A DNA stretch of 64,000 nucleotides from Marsupella aquatica (taxonomy: Eukaryota; Marchantiophyta): positions 5,022,001 to 5,086,000 of the forward strand of contig OZ316895.1 in the NCBI GenBank assembly GCA_973895155.1, read 5' to 3'. Positions 33,868 through 48,102 of the stretch are shown piece by piece. Both the position numbers and the translations under genes were made by a program. Position 1 is the stretch's first letter; every line of letters begins with the position of its first letter. The notes under the pieces were generated by a model. It was not told the origin of the DNA. It was given only the letters and a program-made list of their open reading frames with translations, and ran no database searches.

Positions 33868-36800
33868 TTGTGTAGCTAAGCGCACTTGGTCGGGGACAAG
33901 CTTCAAAGACTCTAAGCTTGTCATGATATCTATGTTCCTCCGTCGAGGCCAAAGAACACTTTCATTTTGTTGACCTCCGGCCACTTTGATGGTCGGACCT
34001 GGTACACTTTGATATTGTCGATGCTATGGCGTTCAGAGGCAGAAAGCTTCAGCAGGCCACATTCATTTGACGATCGATTCAGAGGCTTACCATTCATAAT
34101 GATGAGTATGTGACTATACGTTGTTTTCTACCAATTTGAAAAGTTTGATAAAAGAGTCACATTCAGGTCCCATGGAATCCCATAACCTCTCATTGTCAAC
34201 AGTCAAGAATGAATTGAAGGCTTTCCCATACTATATTCTGCACTCTTGGGAGCCCTTGGGAGAGCACTTTTTCTAGAGTTTAATTTAGACACAGTTGTAG
34301 TACAAAATAGTTAAATTGCACTGCATCTTGCCTTCCTAGGTAGGAAAGTTATGGACATTTGAGCAGAATAGGTTCTCGAAGTGCCACATGATGGATTTTG
34401 TAACAAGAACTAGAATCTCATACCACTGAATTTGGCAACGACTTGCCCGTTAGTAGATAGTCACTAAGAGTTTAATTATTTAATTGATTAACATGGATAA
34501 GGGTGCTAGAAATTAGATACTTTTCTCAATTCAACTAGGTGCGGAAACGAATAAGTGCCTGAAGTTGGTGAAACTGCGTAAACACTTACAATGAGAGGTT
34601 CTTCAAGACTGAAATGGGTAAAGAGGAAAATAATAGGTAAAAGTAAACCTACAGTGTGCAACCAAGTGAAAGGAGGCTCCAAACCATTTTACAACTATGA
34701 GTACTAGCAGAGAGATAGATTTGATTCAAAGCATTCTTTAAGTTTCTGTCAAAAGCAGGTTGCATGAGTAAAAACTATTCAAACTTTTGCATAAAACACT
34801 TTCCAGTCCTTCCCAGAAACCTGTTTGAGAGAATTACATGTCCACAATATGTACGTCAGCAAGATTGTGCAAGTAAGGTAAACATAAGGAAACAAGGTTG
34901 TTCCTGACAAAACTATTTTGTATAGCATATGTGACACTTGTCTATCGTTCCAACTCTTTAGCAAGTGTTAGTTCTCATTGCCCCCTTCTTTCAAAATTCC
35001 AACAATCTTTAAGTGTTGCCCATCTAGGGAACACTCAAAAGCCTGTAGCTTCGCAGTCCACAACTCCTCCCAACAAGAATGCTTCTTATTCCTGAATGAG
35101 GTCTAGGTATCCCAAGAATCCAGGAATTGATCCATCATGGAAAGCTTCAACCAATACATGAGACTGCAATACCAGTCTTTCAAATGAAGAGCGAGCTTTT
35201 AATGCCTTCCAAGAAGCCAATCCTAGCTAAAACAATTCCCTGACAGATGAACCAAACCCTAAACTTGTAACCCAGGCAAGCTAGAGAAGAGACGGAAAGA
35301 GACACTTCACTATGACAATCAATCAGTAAAAGTCTCCGGAAGGGAGAAGAAGCTAAGGTTCTTCCAATGCAATGCATAATCAGAGTGACAATCATTTAGA
35401 CAATCTTATTCCTTTCGGCGTCAAGCATTGAGTCCTTCGGTAGGCAATTTGAGCTCGCTTGCTGGTGATATGACAATCTCAGGAATATTGGACACTTGAT
35501 CTGACTCAAAACCTACCAACCCAATATGTCCGGCAAAATTGGGCAAGCTACATACCAAATATTCATAATTGCTAAAGCTCTGTCAGTGAAGTGTAGCTAT
35601 ATGTAGGGTTATATGCGTTACAGTTCAATAAATTAGTTTGGAAAGATGAGCCTTGAAGTAATACCAATACCAGTATTGACAGCAGTAAACCCTAAAATCT
35701 CTTCCTCTACTTTAATTAATGGACGGTAGGCTCAAGTTGGATATGTGTTAGTATTTCAAGTACTCACCAATTCAAGGGACATGTCCAGTGATGTTCCTAA
35801 CCCGATGAGCTTCCGTGCGTCTTTCAGTGCCCATAGTTCTGACCAGCGTTTTGGTCATGCTCAGCTAGAATTAACCATCAAGTGTAGGGAGTCTGGAGTC
35901 AAGCCATCAGGGATGTGGATCGTATGTACAGGTGCAAAACACAGCTCAAGTAACTTCTCCCTCACATCATTTCTGCATGGTACTGGACACAACATAATTT
36001 ATGGAAGAAGATAAAAAGGGGAAATCAACATATATTGGGTACTGTAAAGAAGGTTCGCTGGATTTATCTTGTCACTGATTCTAGATAATCCAAAAGAGTT
36101 TATCTCCAAGCAGATTAAGCCAGGGCGAGGAATTAGGTTGTTTACATGGTCTTTCTCTCTGAAGTGCACGTACAAAATTGGGACCGAAGATGTAGATGTC
36201 AGAATTTGAACTTGTCCAGAGCTAGTGTACCTAAGAAATCCACATCAAAGTTTTTTTTACTCACCTGTCGATCAGTTAAGTAGACGGACAGTACACCTAC
36301 TGAGCTGAAGTCGTGTCGATCTAGCCTTCTCCGTCCACAGATCTCTGGGTTAAGGCAAATGTTCAAGTTCTAGTTAGAATCAGACTTTAGCCGTCGGTCA
36401 TGACACCAGTACAAGCCAGGAGTTTTCATCAAAAATCAAACTCGTTTATGCTTACTATAGGCAGTGTCTCGACAATATGCTAAGTCTAATCAGAAGGAAA
36501 ATGGTGCGCTTAAGAGTTTAGATCAACCTGAAGTCCATGATTCAAGCTTTGGGCCACCATGTGGAAAAAAGTGCCCTTCAAAGGAACCTCACCACATTGA
36601 TCACTCTTGCTCCCTTGCTGTATAGCAACAAAACTAGGCCTTCGAAGCCTAACCTCAATGCCAGCTTAGTTGCCATAGTTGGTGAGTTCACTTAGAATTC
36701 TGGCACTTTGCCCATTTATATATGATTTATTTTATGATATTTATAAAAAACCCAACTCACGATCCACATCATGGCTCTTGTCTACTCCAAATCCTGGCTC

Positions 36801-37578
36801 CAGAAAGCTAGCCTGGCGTTGATGCAGAGTGAACAAAATCATCTATTGATCAGCGACAGTCATGGTGAGTCCCATGAAATGGACCCCACTGGTTCTAGAT
36901 CGATACAACAATCCTTCTAAGGCAAGTGAACTATGGGAAATATATATTGGCAGCGGCAGCGTGCACTTCATGTGTAATCTTACAACAGTGTGAACTGCTA
37001 GGAAGGGAAACCAATGCTCCCGCATGCAAAGCCAGTCTTATGCGAGGACTTCAAGAAAGACTGCTGAGCTCAGCTGATGCACGAAGTTGCCACACATCCA
37101 CTTTCCTGGTACAATGCAAGCATGTTACATGACAATTTTAAATTCATGGACAGTACAAGAGAGACAAGATCCACCAAAGGGAGGCAAGCTACTGTACCCT
37201 ATGAGGACACAAATCTGTGGGGAGCCCTTGGGCAGTTTTGGGCCCTCTCTAAGTTTGTTTTATTGTTAAACAAAATCAAATAAAACCTATTGAGGTATGG
37301 TGGGAACAATATATCGATCCCACCAGTTACCACCGATCCCATTGGTATCCATCAACGACCCACAAGGTGACCAATGAAATCAACCTAATTTGCATCAACT
37401 CACATGTTAAGGTTGGCTCAATTACACGGATGGTATTTACTCTCTCTCTCGCCCCCATCCCCCCAAGCCTTTTATATTTAGCCTCTTTAAATCATGATTT
37501 AAATTTTCTTTTTTTGGTTACACAGAAGTCAAACATGCAAAGAGAATGAGGTCTTTCAGGAAGCTCTCGCATGTCGCC
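33868..37578 (+). repeat. R1 repeat unit, copy A (direct, internally deleted)
   Basis: Copy A aligns in inverse along its whole length with 42,370-47,795 (~80-88% identity by eye). It runs from an AGCTAAGC/AGCTTCAAAGA border to TTCAGGAAG...CTCGCATGTC. Relative to the full copy it lacks about 1.45 kb, at a junction near 35,690. It also aligns as a diverged direct paralogue with copy B. A frame of 77 codons at 35,781-36,014 is retained in the inverted copy (43,993-44,250, 85 codons). No transposase, RT or helicase motif is seen. Confidence 0.85.
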
Positions 37579-40500
37579 TCCACTTCGTCACCCACAGAGC
37601 TCGAATTTCACAGAAAGCATCTCCTACTCTGTAAAACCAGGTTACAGAAGCAAGACGTGAGTTAGCATCCTATCCAACTGACTTCAGCAACGGCTTGCCC
37701 CGTTAGTAGATAGTCAGTACGAGTTAAGCAGTTTAATTGATTACAATAGACAATGGTGCTGGAAATTACAAACCTTATCGCAACGTAGACTGCAGGAAAC
37801 GAATGACTGCCACATATAAATCATTAACTACGTAAAATCTAGAGTGCCATGTGTAAACAGACATGAAGAGCTTAAATAAACTTTGAGAGTGTCCAGTACA
37901 ACACAATTAGACAGTACACTCGCACATTTTACGGCGGTGAAATTGTACAAAAAAAAATCGAAAAGAAGTTTATATTTGACAGAAAAAGTGTTATTTAGAA
38001 CTTTCGCTTTTAACACTTACAGTCCTCGCCAGATATCTGTTCCAATTGAAGAATGTAGGGTCCACTGCATGTCTGCAAGGTCGTAAAAGGCAAACAGCAG
38101 AAAAACCTTCAGGATTACATTTCCTAGCTAGGACTGTTTCTCCTCCTGTTTGCCTTTTAATTACAGATTCCCCGTCGGTCCTAGACAACATTCTCACTTG
38201 AGTTGAGCACCATATTCTCGGAATATCTCATGATCACAATAACGCAACACCTCTTTAATTACCCGAGTTTTAATCGTTAGCATTACCCCTCAAGGGAACA
38301 CTCAAAAGTAGCCTCGCAGTACGTCTGAAGCTCCTCCCAACATGAATTATTTTTTCCTGAGGTCTAGCCATCCCAAGAATTAAAGAATGATGGAAGCCTC
38401 AAAAGATGAAAATATTATCCCAGTCTTTCAAGTGGTTGTCCATCTCTGATTTTCTTCAGAAACGCCAACCGACAAAAAACTCCCTCACAGATGGAGTACA
38501 ATCTGGAGTAAGACAAAAATTGTCCCAAAAATATATTGTACTATACCCGGAGAGATTGAAGAGAGGGAAACAGATTGAACCTTTACTTTGACAATCAATC
38601 AGTAAGCTCTGCAAAGGAGAGGACAGGTGTTCTTCCAATGAAAAACAGGATCAGAGCGACGAACTTATTCACATAGAGCCCTTGAGTAGGCAATCTGAGC
38701 ACGCTCAATAATGCTAGGCACACGACAAGCTCAGGTAATGTTGGTCACTTGATCTAACTCCAAAAAGTACCGACCCAGTTTCAAAACTGTGTCAGTAAAG
38801 TATAGATTTATACTTTGCAGTTTCAGTAAGTTGGCCTTCCAAGATGAGCCTGGAAGTGATGGCAAAACCTCCTTCGCATCAAATTAAAATTGAAAGCAGT
38901 TGTCAACACATAGACTGTCTGTCTGCCCCGATTAAACAAGTGAAGTCATTAAACAGCCTCACCAGCTCATTCGTGTATCGATATATGCGGGAAGAGCATA
39001 CAAACAGCCAACATGACTCCGGATACTGAAGAATTTCTTGGACCGGCTCTTAAATCTGTCATGTCTGCTGTAGGGATGTGCAAATTGGAAGCTCTTAATA
39101 GCAGGCTGCTCGGTCTGGAACTAATCCCTAGAATTCTTCAATACAAGACTTTGGAGCAAAGGCTTCAGTAAAACAGGTATGATCACTCCAAATGACCTAG
39201 ACGAGGATAATAACAAACCACCGCCGTTTTTCGTTACCCCTCACCGCCCCTCAGTGGTAAACTGTCCAACTTCTAGAGGCGTACGCAATTTGTCCGTGCT
39301 CGGGAAAGCTCGATAGTGTTAGAGGAGCTGCCTTTTCACAACTGGGTATCGAGTGTTATATTGTTGTTTGTGGTGTCTGAATTCAATACGTTGCGCATCA
39401 AACATGATCTGGACCTAACCCAGCAAAATAACAGACGCGGGCTACCAACTTCTTAATAAGTAGCATACAGACTAATGTAGATGGCTAGAATGGCGCTGGC
39501 AAACAGCCTGCCCCGATTTTGAACGTAACCCAAACCAACCTCAGTTGTGTGAACGAATACTCCCCAGTACCCACATGATCAAGGTGGATACTAACCCGTA
39601 AAATGCGTGGATGTCGAATCAGCTACAACTCTCTATACATGAAAGAGTAATCACAGTGAGCTTACATAAAGATGGCAATTGGAAGACGCACAACGAAAAT
39701 TGCTGTACTCACTATTTTCTTCGGTGTCTGTAGTCCAAGTTACACAATTCAAGCTTTCAAGATGAACTATCTGGACCGAGATCTTTTGGCCTGGCCGGGA
39801 CTCTGTGAGCAAGCTTCTAAGTCGACGGAGATAATTAACGTCCGGTCACATGAATTATCCCAAGGGTGATATGAAGAGATCTAATGTCAGTGAGTTCTAG
39901 TTACAAAGACGATAACTTCACGTTGATTGAGCAAAGAGCTTGCATCTTGACTGTTCTTGCGTCAGAGAAAGCAGCTGCAGCTTCGTTCTGAGAGGTATCC
40001 TGCCACCCTGACTTATAATGCATACCGCCTAATTACATTGATTTCTTAGTCATCACATGTGTCTTATTTTGGAAGCTTTTATTTGAGTACTTTAATGGAC
40101 GGCAGGCCCAAGCTGGGTCTGGGTTAGTTTGAAGTCGTGATGCTGAGCAAGACCACCTTATCCGGGATACGCCTAGTGATGTACTGTCGACCCCACAAGC
40201 TGCGATGTAGTTTTTGCATTGTAAATATTCCATCGTTTTAGTCAAAGCCTCAGTTAGAATGGACTATCAAAACCGAGAAGTCAAGCGAACGTTGTTCAGG
40301 ATTTTTAGGTGCAGGTACAAAGACAGATTAAAGTAAGTTCTCCCTCATGATGATTTTGGAGTATTCTGAAAGGACCTCAGCTCTCTGGTAGTAGTTACAG
40401 CATCTATGGAAGCAAAATTGGGGGCGAAGTCAACATAGGGTACCTTCCTGGATTAACCTTGTGGACAAGCGGTGAGCTAATTGTTTTGTCTGAGTGGAGA

Positions 40501-41745
40501 CACTTCTGATTCTAGAAAATTCGAAACAGTTTCTCGCCAAGCAAAGGCTAGGGCGAGGAATTACTGTAGGTCCTTTACATGATTCTTTCTCTCGTTATGG
40601 GTACGTATGAAATTGGGAAGTTGTAAACTACTGTTAGAATTCAAACATGCCCAGATTAAAGATGACGTATACACGAAATGCACATCAAAGTTTTCTTTCC
40701 TCACCTGTTGATCAGTTCACCGTGTGCCCTCAGGTGTGCCATGACAAAAACCTAAGTCGGCTTGATCAACGTAATCTACAATCTCCGTTCACAGACCTAT
40801 GGGTTGAGACATGCAAGTTAAAGTCAGACTCAGACTTTATAGTGGTCATGTCACACCAGTACAAGGTAGGACTTTTCATAAAAAATCAAACCCGTTGTTG
40901 CTCTACTATATAATCACAGTATCGACGAAATCAGAAGGAAATGGTGCTCACCCGAGTTTAGATGAATTGACTTGAAGACTATGATTCAAGAGTCGGGCCA
41001 CTAAGTGGAAGACGGTGACCTCCAAAGGAACTTCACCACATCGATCACTCTTCAAGCAAAGAAACTAATCCTTCGAAGCCGCAAAGCCACCTTGCCACAG
41101 TTGGTGAGTTTGTTGAGAATTCTGGCAGTCTGCTCATGTTTGTATGATCGTTTATGATCCATAAAATTCCAACTCGCGATCCTTCCTCGATGCAATAGAC
41201 AATCTACTCTTACCAGCAAAATGAACGGTCTTGCCTGCTCTAAATCCTGTTCCGGAAAACTCGCGCAGGAAAACATTTTCTATCAATCGGCAACCAACAA
41301 GGTGGCCAAGAAATCACACCGGTTCCATATCCATACAATCATCATCCTTCCAAGGCAAGTGAAGCACGGGGAGTATAGGTGACAGCAGCGTGCATCTGAT
41401 GGGTAGATAACTACAGGAGTCTTGCACGACGATGTGAAGGGAAACCATGGCAAGATCGGAGCTAGTTTTCCAGCGCTACCTGAAACGCTGAGCTCAGCTG
41501 GTGGACAAAGTTGGCACACCATCACTTTCAACGGTGTCCGTGCAATGCAAACGTGTTACACAGCAACAGCGCTCTAAACATAACAATGAACATTTTCAGG
41601 ATTAAAAAAACGCGTGAACAGTACAACGGGGACAAGATCCACTTAACAATCCAATTAGAATCGACCAAGGGTAACCAGCAACCTAGCATAATTATGATGA
41701 GACCAACTCTGTGGCAATCGTACCATTCTCACATGTTCTCAGGTT
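37579..41745 (+). repeat. R1 repeat unit, copy B (direct)
   Basis: Copy B begins abruptly at GCCTCCACTTCGTCACCC, next to the end of copy A. It aligns in inverse with about 49,950-54,350. Between about 38,200 and 40,400 the two are almost identical (~98-99% by eye); beyond 40,650 identity falls to about 90%. It is a diverged direct paralogue of copy A. Landmarks shared with A are CCCGTTAGTAGATAGTCA, GACAATCAATCAGTAA, AGGGCGAGGAATTA and CACATCAAAGTTTT. It has only short frames. Confidence 0.87.
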
Positions 41746-42369
41746 GAAGTAAATTGGTCAATTTATGTTTGATTTTCAAGGATAGTTGCAATGCTTGTTT
41801 TGTCTGTCAGGTGTCTTTAATTACATACACCAAGTCTACATACGTATTGGTGAATTTTTGTCCGAACTACATTTAAAATGAGTTGTTATGATGTAATTAT
41901 TATGGATGGATGGATTTCCTTTCTCCCGGCAACCCTGGAATGAATCACAATTTTAGGGAAACTAAATTAATCCCCTTTGCAATCTCCAAAATCAATTTTT
42001 GAAATCCCCACCGCCGATCTCTTATTTGTCTCGAAGCTTATTGCTTCCATGTTTGCCTCTCCAAGGACTGAACTTGTCTTCATTAAACCCCAAATATTAA
42101 TGATTGTTTTGAGATTCTATGTTCCAAGGATCAAATTCTCTTTGCATGTCATGTCTGGAGGTAACTGCACATCCAAATGTGACATATATTATGTACAACA
42201 TCTCTACATACAGTGATAATCCTAGTTTGTTTTTTTCAATCAATCAATGTAGTCACATTTTGATGTGTGATTACCAGCACGTCATGTGTGCCTCTCCAAG
42301 GACTGAACTTCTTTAAATCCCAATATTAATGATTGTTTTGTGATTCTATGATCAAATTCTCTTTGCATG
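41746..42369 (+). repeat. R1 3' tail segment C (linking copies B and A')
   Basis: This segment matches 49,336-49,950 in inverse. It contains two direct copies (~42,050-42,165 and ~42,285-42,376) of a segment running from CTCTCCAAGGACTGAACTT to CAAATTCTCTTTGCATG. Confidence 0.82.
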
Positions 42370-45300
42370 TTTGACATGCGAGAACTTCCTGAAAGACCTC
42401 ATTCTCTTTTGCATGTTTGACTTTTGTGTAACAAAACAAAGAAATTCTAAATTATGATTTGAAGAGGCTAAATATAAATATAAAAGAGAGGAGGGGGGGG
42501 GGGGGGGGAAGAGACTAAATACCATCTCCCCTCATTGAGCCAACTATAACATGTGACTTGATGCAAATTAGGTTGATTTCATTGGTCACCTTGGGGGTGG
42601 TTGATGGATACCAATGGGATTAGTTGTGACCGGTGGGATTGATCTATTGTTCCCACCATACCTCCATACTTTTTATTTGATTTAGTTTAACTTACAATAA
42701 AACAAACTTAGAGAGGGCGCCCAAGGGGCTCCTTGCAGATTTATGTCCTCATACGGTAGAGTAGCTTGCCTCCCTTTGTTGTATCTTGTCTCTCTTGTAC
42801 TGTCCATGAATTTTTTAATATTGGAAAATTGCTGTGTAACACGCTTGCATTGTACCAGGACCATTGAAAGTGGATGTGTGGCAACTTTGTGCATCAGCTG
42901 AGCTGTCTTTCTGGAAGTCCTCACATTAAACTGGCTTCTTGCACGCAAGCAATGGTTTCCCTTTGTAGCAGTACACACTGTGTAAGATTACACATCAAGT
43001 GCACGCTGCCACCTCCAATATCTCCCATAGTTCACTTGCCTTAGAAGGATTGTTGTATCGATGTGGAACCGGTGGGGTCAATTTTATGGGACTCACCATG
43101 ACGTTGCGATCTATAGATGATTTTGTTCACTCTGCATCAGCACCAGACTTTCCGGAGCCAGGATTTGGAGCAGGCAAGAGCCATGATGTGGCTGGTAAGA
43201 GCAGACAGCTTGTTGCGTTCAAGAAGGATCGTGAGTTGGGTTTTTATGGGTGATAAAATCAATCATACATAAATGGGCAAAGTGCCAGAATTCTAAGCGA
43301 ACTCACCAACTATGGCAACTAAGCTGGCGTTGAGGCTTTGAAGGCTTAGTTTTGCTGCTATACAACCAGGGAGCAAGAGTGATCTGTGTGGTGAGGTTCC
43401 TTTGGAGGGCACTTTCTTCCACGTGGTGGCCCAAAGCTTGTATCATGGACTTCAGGTTCATCTAAACTCATAAGCACACCATTTTCTTTCTGATTAATAG
43501 GCTTAGCATACTATCGATACATTGCCTATAGTACTTAAGCATAAAAGACTTTGATTTTTGATGAAAACTCCTGGCTTGTACTGGTGTCATGACCAACTGC
43601 TAAAGTCTGATGCTAACTAGAACTTGTTTGCCTCAACCCAAAGATCTGTGGACGGAGAAGGCTAGATCATGCTGACCAACAGTCACGACTTCAGCTCAGT
43701 AGTTACGATCCCTCTCTTAATTAACTGATCGCCAGGTGAGTAAAGAAAACTTTGATGGGGATTTCTTAGGTACACTAGCTCTGGACAAGTTCAAATTCTG
43801 ACATCTACATCTTTGGTCCCAATTTTGTACGTGCACTTCAAAGAGAAAGACCATGTAAACAACCTAATTCCTCGCCCTAGCTTTTAATCAGCTTGGAGAT
43901 AAACTATTTCTGATTAATTATCTATAATTAGTGACAAGATAAATCCAGCAAACCTTCTTTATGGTACCCAATATATGTTGACTTCCCCCTTTTTATCTTC
44001 TTCCATAAATTATGTTGTGTCCGGTACCATGCAAAGAGGCCCTTTCAGAATATTCCAAAACTGATGTGAGGGAGAAGTTACTTGAGTTGTGTTTTGCACC
44101 TATACATACAATACACATCACTAATGGCTTGACTCCAGACTCCCTACACTTGATGGTTAATGTCAGCTGAGCATGACCAAAACGCTGGTCAGAAATACGG
44201 ACACTGAAAGACGCACTGAAGCTCATTGGGTTAGGTACATCACTGGACATGTCCCTTGAATTGATGAGTACTTAAACTACTATCATAGATCCAACTTGAG
44301 CCTGCCGTCCATTAATTAAAGTAGAGGAAGGGAAGCTTCCAAAATAGGACACCTGTGATGACTAACACTATGAAGTGGTCATGCATTTTAGAAGTCAGAA
44401 TAACAGATTATCTCAGAGTGAAACAAAATCTGCGTTCACTAATCATGCGAGAACAGTCCAAATAGAAGTTGTTTGCTCAATCACTATTTCATAAACTGTT
44501 GAACTTCCTGACTCTTTGTAACTTTGGCAATTGGCTAATTTAAAACTCTTGGTTTGCACACTTGAGAGAGTTTATTGTGATTGGCAGTTATGCCCGTTGA
44601 CATAGAAATCTGAAGCTCATTAAGATATAGTTTAAGGCCAATAGATCATGTACTAAAATGGTATATATCCTCCACATACTTCATCTCTAAAGCTTGAACT
44701 GTGCAAATGATTTTTCCCCTAGCCTTGTACCCCGCCTTAAACAACATTAAACAAATAGTGGACAGAAATATATTTGTGTCATCTCATGTTTCATCATTTT
44801 GTACATAGGTTCTAAGACATTGATTACTTCTGAGGGCTCTTGCACATTTCCATTGTCGCAGTTGTTTATACATCGACGCATGTTGCGGGCTACTTCCTGA
44901 ACTTTTGGGCGTGTCGGGGCAACTGTTGAAGCCATGCACGTAAGGTTGGTAAGGGAATTTTCAAAATTGGAGCTGGCTCTTTGCCAACGCCATTCCAACT
45001 GTTTCCGTTTGTCTATTCCAGAGCTAAATGGCTTATTGAGAAGTTGATGGCCCACTATCTATTATTTGGCTAGGTACAGTTCACTATTTTGCATGTGCAA
45101 CTGCTCTACAAGAATTCAGACACCCCAAAGAACAATAACACGCTACAGAACAAGTTGTGAAAATTAAAATTAGTTGTTGTACATATTACTCTCAGGCCTT
45201 TCCAAGCACGGAGAAAGTGTCTAAGCCTAAAGAAGTTGGGAGTTTTTGCCACTGAAGAGTGCTGACAGGTCATGAAAGACGTGTGGTGTCTTGCTATTAA

Positions 45301-47795
45301 TTACCCTCATCTAGGTTAGTTTTAATTGATCATATGCTTTTGGTTGATCTAACCTATTTTAGTTTTTTTGAATGCGCAATTGATGAACTAAGATGCACTT
45401 TGTCGGGCATTTTGTAGTTGACAGACTAAGGTATGCCTGACAACTCGCATATATGATCCTTCATAGAACAGATGGTCAATTCATTAATTCAATACTGCAG
45501 ACACGATTAGTACCTTGTCAATCAATTGATTGTATTGGTGTGGATGTCTAAGATAAGTTGTTGTTGCTCCAGAGGTGATGATCTGGAATCTTGTTTGGTG
45601 TTTAGCATATATATGCATATATAGTATCGCTTGCATGGTTTCCAAACCAAGCAATGTGTTGGGATCCAATTTAAACTTCCATTTTGAAAATCCTACTAAC
45701 AATCATTACCAAATGCTTGAATGTCCTAAAGTCTTTGTCTGTCTTAGCAGTGTGCGCTTTTCGCATTGATAGCCAGATGAATGATTTGGTGAGGTTGTCA
45801 CTTGCAAAACAACTTACTTCTGTCAAAATTGGTATTGGTTACTTCGAGGCTCATCTTTCCAAACTAATTTACTGAACTGCAATTGCAACTGCAATGCATA
45901 CATCCCCGCATATATCTACACTTCACTGGTCACATGTAGCTTTAGCAACATTTGAATATTTTGTACCCTGCCAGGTGTACGTAGTTTGCACAATTTTGCC
46001 GGACGTATTGGGTTGGTAGTTTTCAAGACAGATCAAATGTCCAATATTCCTGAGCTTATCGTGTCACTAGCAAGCGAGCTCAAATTGCCTACTGAAGGAC
46101 TCAACGCTTGACGCTGGAAGGAATAAGATTGTCTATTTAAATGATTGTCACTTTGATTCTGCATTGCATTGGAATTATAACACCTCAGTTTCTTCTCCCT
46201 TTCAGAGACTTTTACCGATTGATTGTCTTAGTCAAATTAGTGGACATCTCTTTCAGTCTCTTCTCTAGCTTGCCCGAGTTACAATTTTTGTTGAAGTCTA
46301 GATTTTGCTTCATCCGTTAGGGAACTGTTTTAGCTAGGATTGGCTTCTTGTAGAAATTGAAACTAGCTTTTCATTTGAAAGACCGGCAACTATTGCATTC
46401 TCATCTGACTATTGGTTGAAGCTTTCCATGATTGGATCAATTCCTGGCTTCTTGGGATACCTAGGTCTACCTCAGAATAAGAAGTTAGCATTCTTGTTGG
46501 GAGGAGCTATGAAGTGTGAAGCTACTTTTGAGTGTTCCCTAGATGGGCAAAGTCTCTTAAAGATTGTCAAAATTCTAAAAGAAGGGGGCAACTAGAACTA
46601 ACACTTGCTAAAGAGTTGTAACGACAGACAAACGTTACATATTCATGATATATTGACAGAATAGTTTTGTCACAAACAACAGACCTTGTTTCCTTCTTTA
46701 CCTTACTTGCAGAATCTTGCTGACATTCATAGTGTGGATATGAAATTCGTCAAGTGAACTCAAACAGGTTTCTGGGAAGGACTAGAAAGTGTTTGATGCA
46801 AAATTTTGAATAGTTTTCCTCATGCAACCTGCTTTTGACAGAGACGTAAAGCATGCTTATATGTACATCAAATTCATCTCTCTACTAGTCCTTGCAATTG
46901 TAAAATGGTTTGGATTCGCCTTTCACTTGTGCTGCGGTTGCACACTCTAGGTTTACTTTTACCTATTCTTATCCTCTTTACCCATTTCAGTCTTGAAGAA
47001 CCTCTCATTGTAAGTGTTTATGCGGTTAATTTCACCAACTTCAGGCGCTTATTCATTTTCTGCACCTTGATCAGTCATTGAATTTAGAGAAACTTGTATC
47101 TAATTTCTCGCACCCTTAATATCCATGTTAATCAATTACATAGCTAAACTCTTAGTGACTATCTACTAACAGGTAAGTCGTTGCCAAATTCAGTGGTATG
47201 AGATTCTAGCTCTTGTAACAAAATCCATCAATGTGGCGCTTCGATAACCTATTCTGCTAAAATGTCCATAACTTTACTACCTACTAGGAAGGCAAGATGC
47301 AATGCAATTTAACTATTCTGTATTACAATTGTGTTTCAGAAAAAGTGCTCCCTCAAGGGCTCCCAAGATTGATCTGAAATACATCTATATACATACTTTT
47401 ACCTTTGAAAAGCCACACATATCTTTCCAGTCGCTTCCATGGTTGACTGGAAACAGAAATTCCACTCACAGTCAAAAGTTTTTTACCAAAGGACCTGAAC
47501 GTGACTCTTTTATCAAAGTTTTTGAATTGGCAGGAAAGAACGTATAGGACTCACATACTCATCATTATGAATGGTAAGCCTCAATGTGAATCGATCGTCA
47601 ATGTGGCCTGCTGAAGCTTTCTACCCCCGAATGCCATCGCATCGACAATATCAAAGTGTATGTACCAAGTCCGACCGTCAAAGTGGCGTGAGGTCAACCA
47701 AAAAAAAGTGGCATCAACAAAGGAATGAGTTATCATGACAAGCTTAGATTCTTTGAAGCTTCTCCCCGATCAAGTGTGAGGAGCTAAGCAGCTCA
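42370..47795 (-). repeat. R1 repeat unit, copy A' (inverted, fullest copy, ~5.4 kb)
   Basis: This is the most complete unit. Read on the - strand it matches copy A end to end and also contains the ~1.45-kb middle (about 44,340-45,830) that A lacks but B and B' keep. Its 3' part is also present as the direct partial copy A''. It holds a G16 homopolymer at 42,493-42,508, where copies A and A'' have broken C-rich sequence. The 102-codon frame at 44,747-45,055 (-) is not preserved in copy B. Confidence 0.87.
42493..42508 (+). repeat. G16 homopolymer in R1 copy A'
   Basis: An uninterrupted run of 16 G lies in the middle of the inverted copy. The matching sites in A (about 37,450) and A'' (about 49,225) have interrupted C tracts on the opposite strand. 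The length is likely to be unstable or misassembled. Confidence 0.9.
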
Positions 47796-47835
47796 CGGCG
47801 TAGACCAAACCGTACTACCAAGCAGAGGTCTAGCT

Positions 47836-47898
47836 AGTGTACAACAAATTTGCCGAATGACAAAGTTTTGTTTGCCAATATCAAATTTGTTGTACACT
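47836..47898. repeat. 63-bp perfect foldback (16-bp arms)
   Basis: AGTGTACAACAAATTT (47,836-47,851) and AAATTTGTTGTACACT (47,883-47,898) are exact inverse complements around a 31-nt spacer. It lies between the end of copy A' and the R3 MITE. It may be a tiny foldback element or the scar of the inversion. Confidence 0.9.
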
Positions 47899-47904
47899 TG
47901 CCTA

Positions 47905-48102
47905 AACAATTCCCCTATAAAGTTGGAATATTCCAAAATTTTGGTTAGAAAGATCCTAATATTCTTATAAGTCTCAAAATTGAATTTAAAAGACCCTATT
48001 GTTCTTCTGCAAAACTTCTTAAGTCTTCCCTTCAAACCAATAAAACAACCCTATCCTTCGTCGCACGTGATGTGCCATTTTTGTGGAAGTGAAACCCCCG
48101 AG
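47905..48102. mobile_element. hAT-like MITE (family R3), left end missing
   Basis: The body matches the R3 copies at 19.5 and 61.1 kb (CTATAAAGTTGGAATATTC, then CTTATAAGTCTC, then TGATGTGCCATTTTTGTG). It ends with the terminal repeat GTGAAACCCCCGAG at 48,089-48,102. The next bases, ACTTTAGC, are R1 sequence. The left terminus is absent and is replaced by the foldback region, so a rearrangement removed it. Confidence 0.72.

Noticed and set aside
39672-39869. 65-codon frame with a signal-peptide-like start, identical in both R1 arms
   Set aside because: Its flanking non-coding bases are equally identical, so the identity reflects recent copying. The older copy A' has no such frame.
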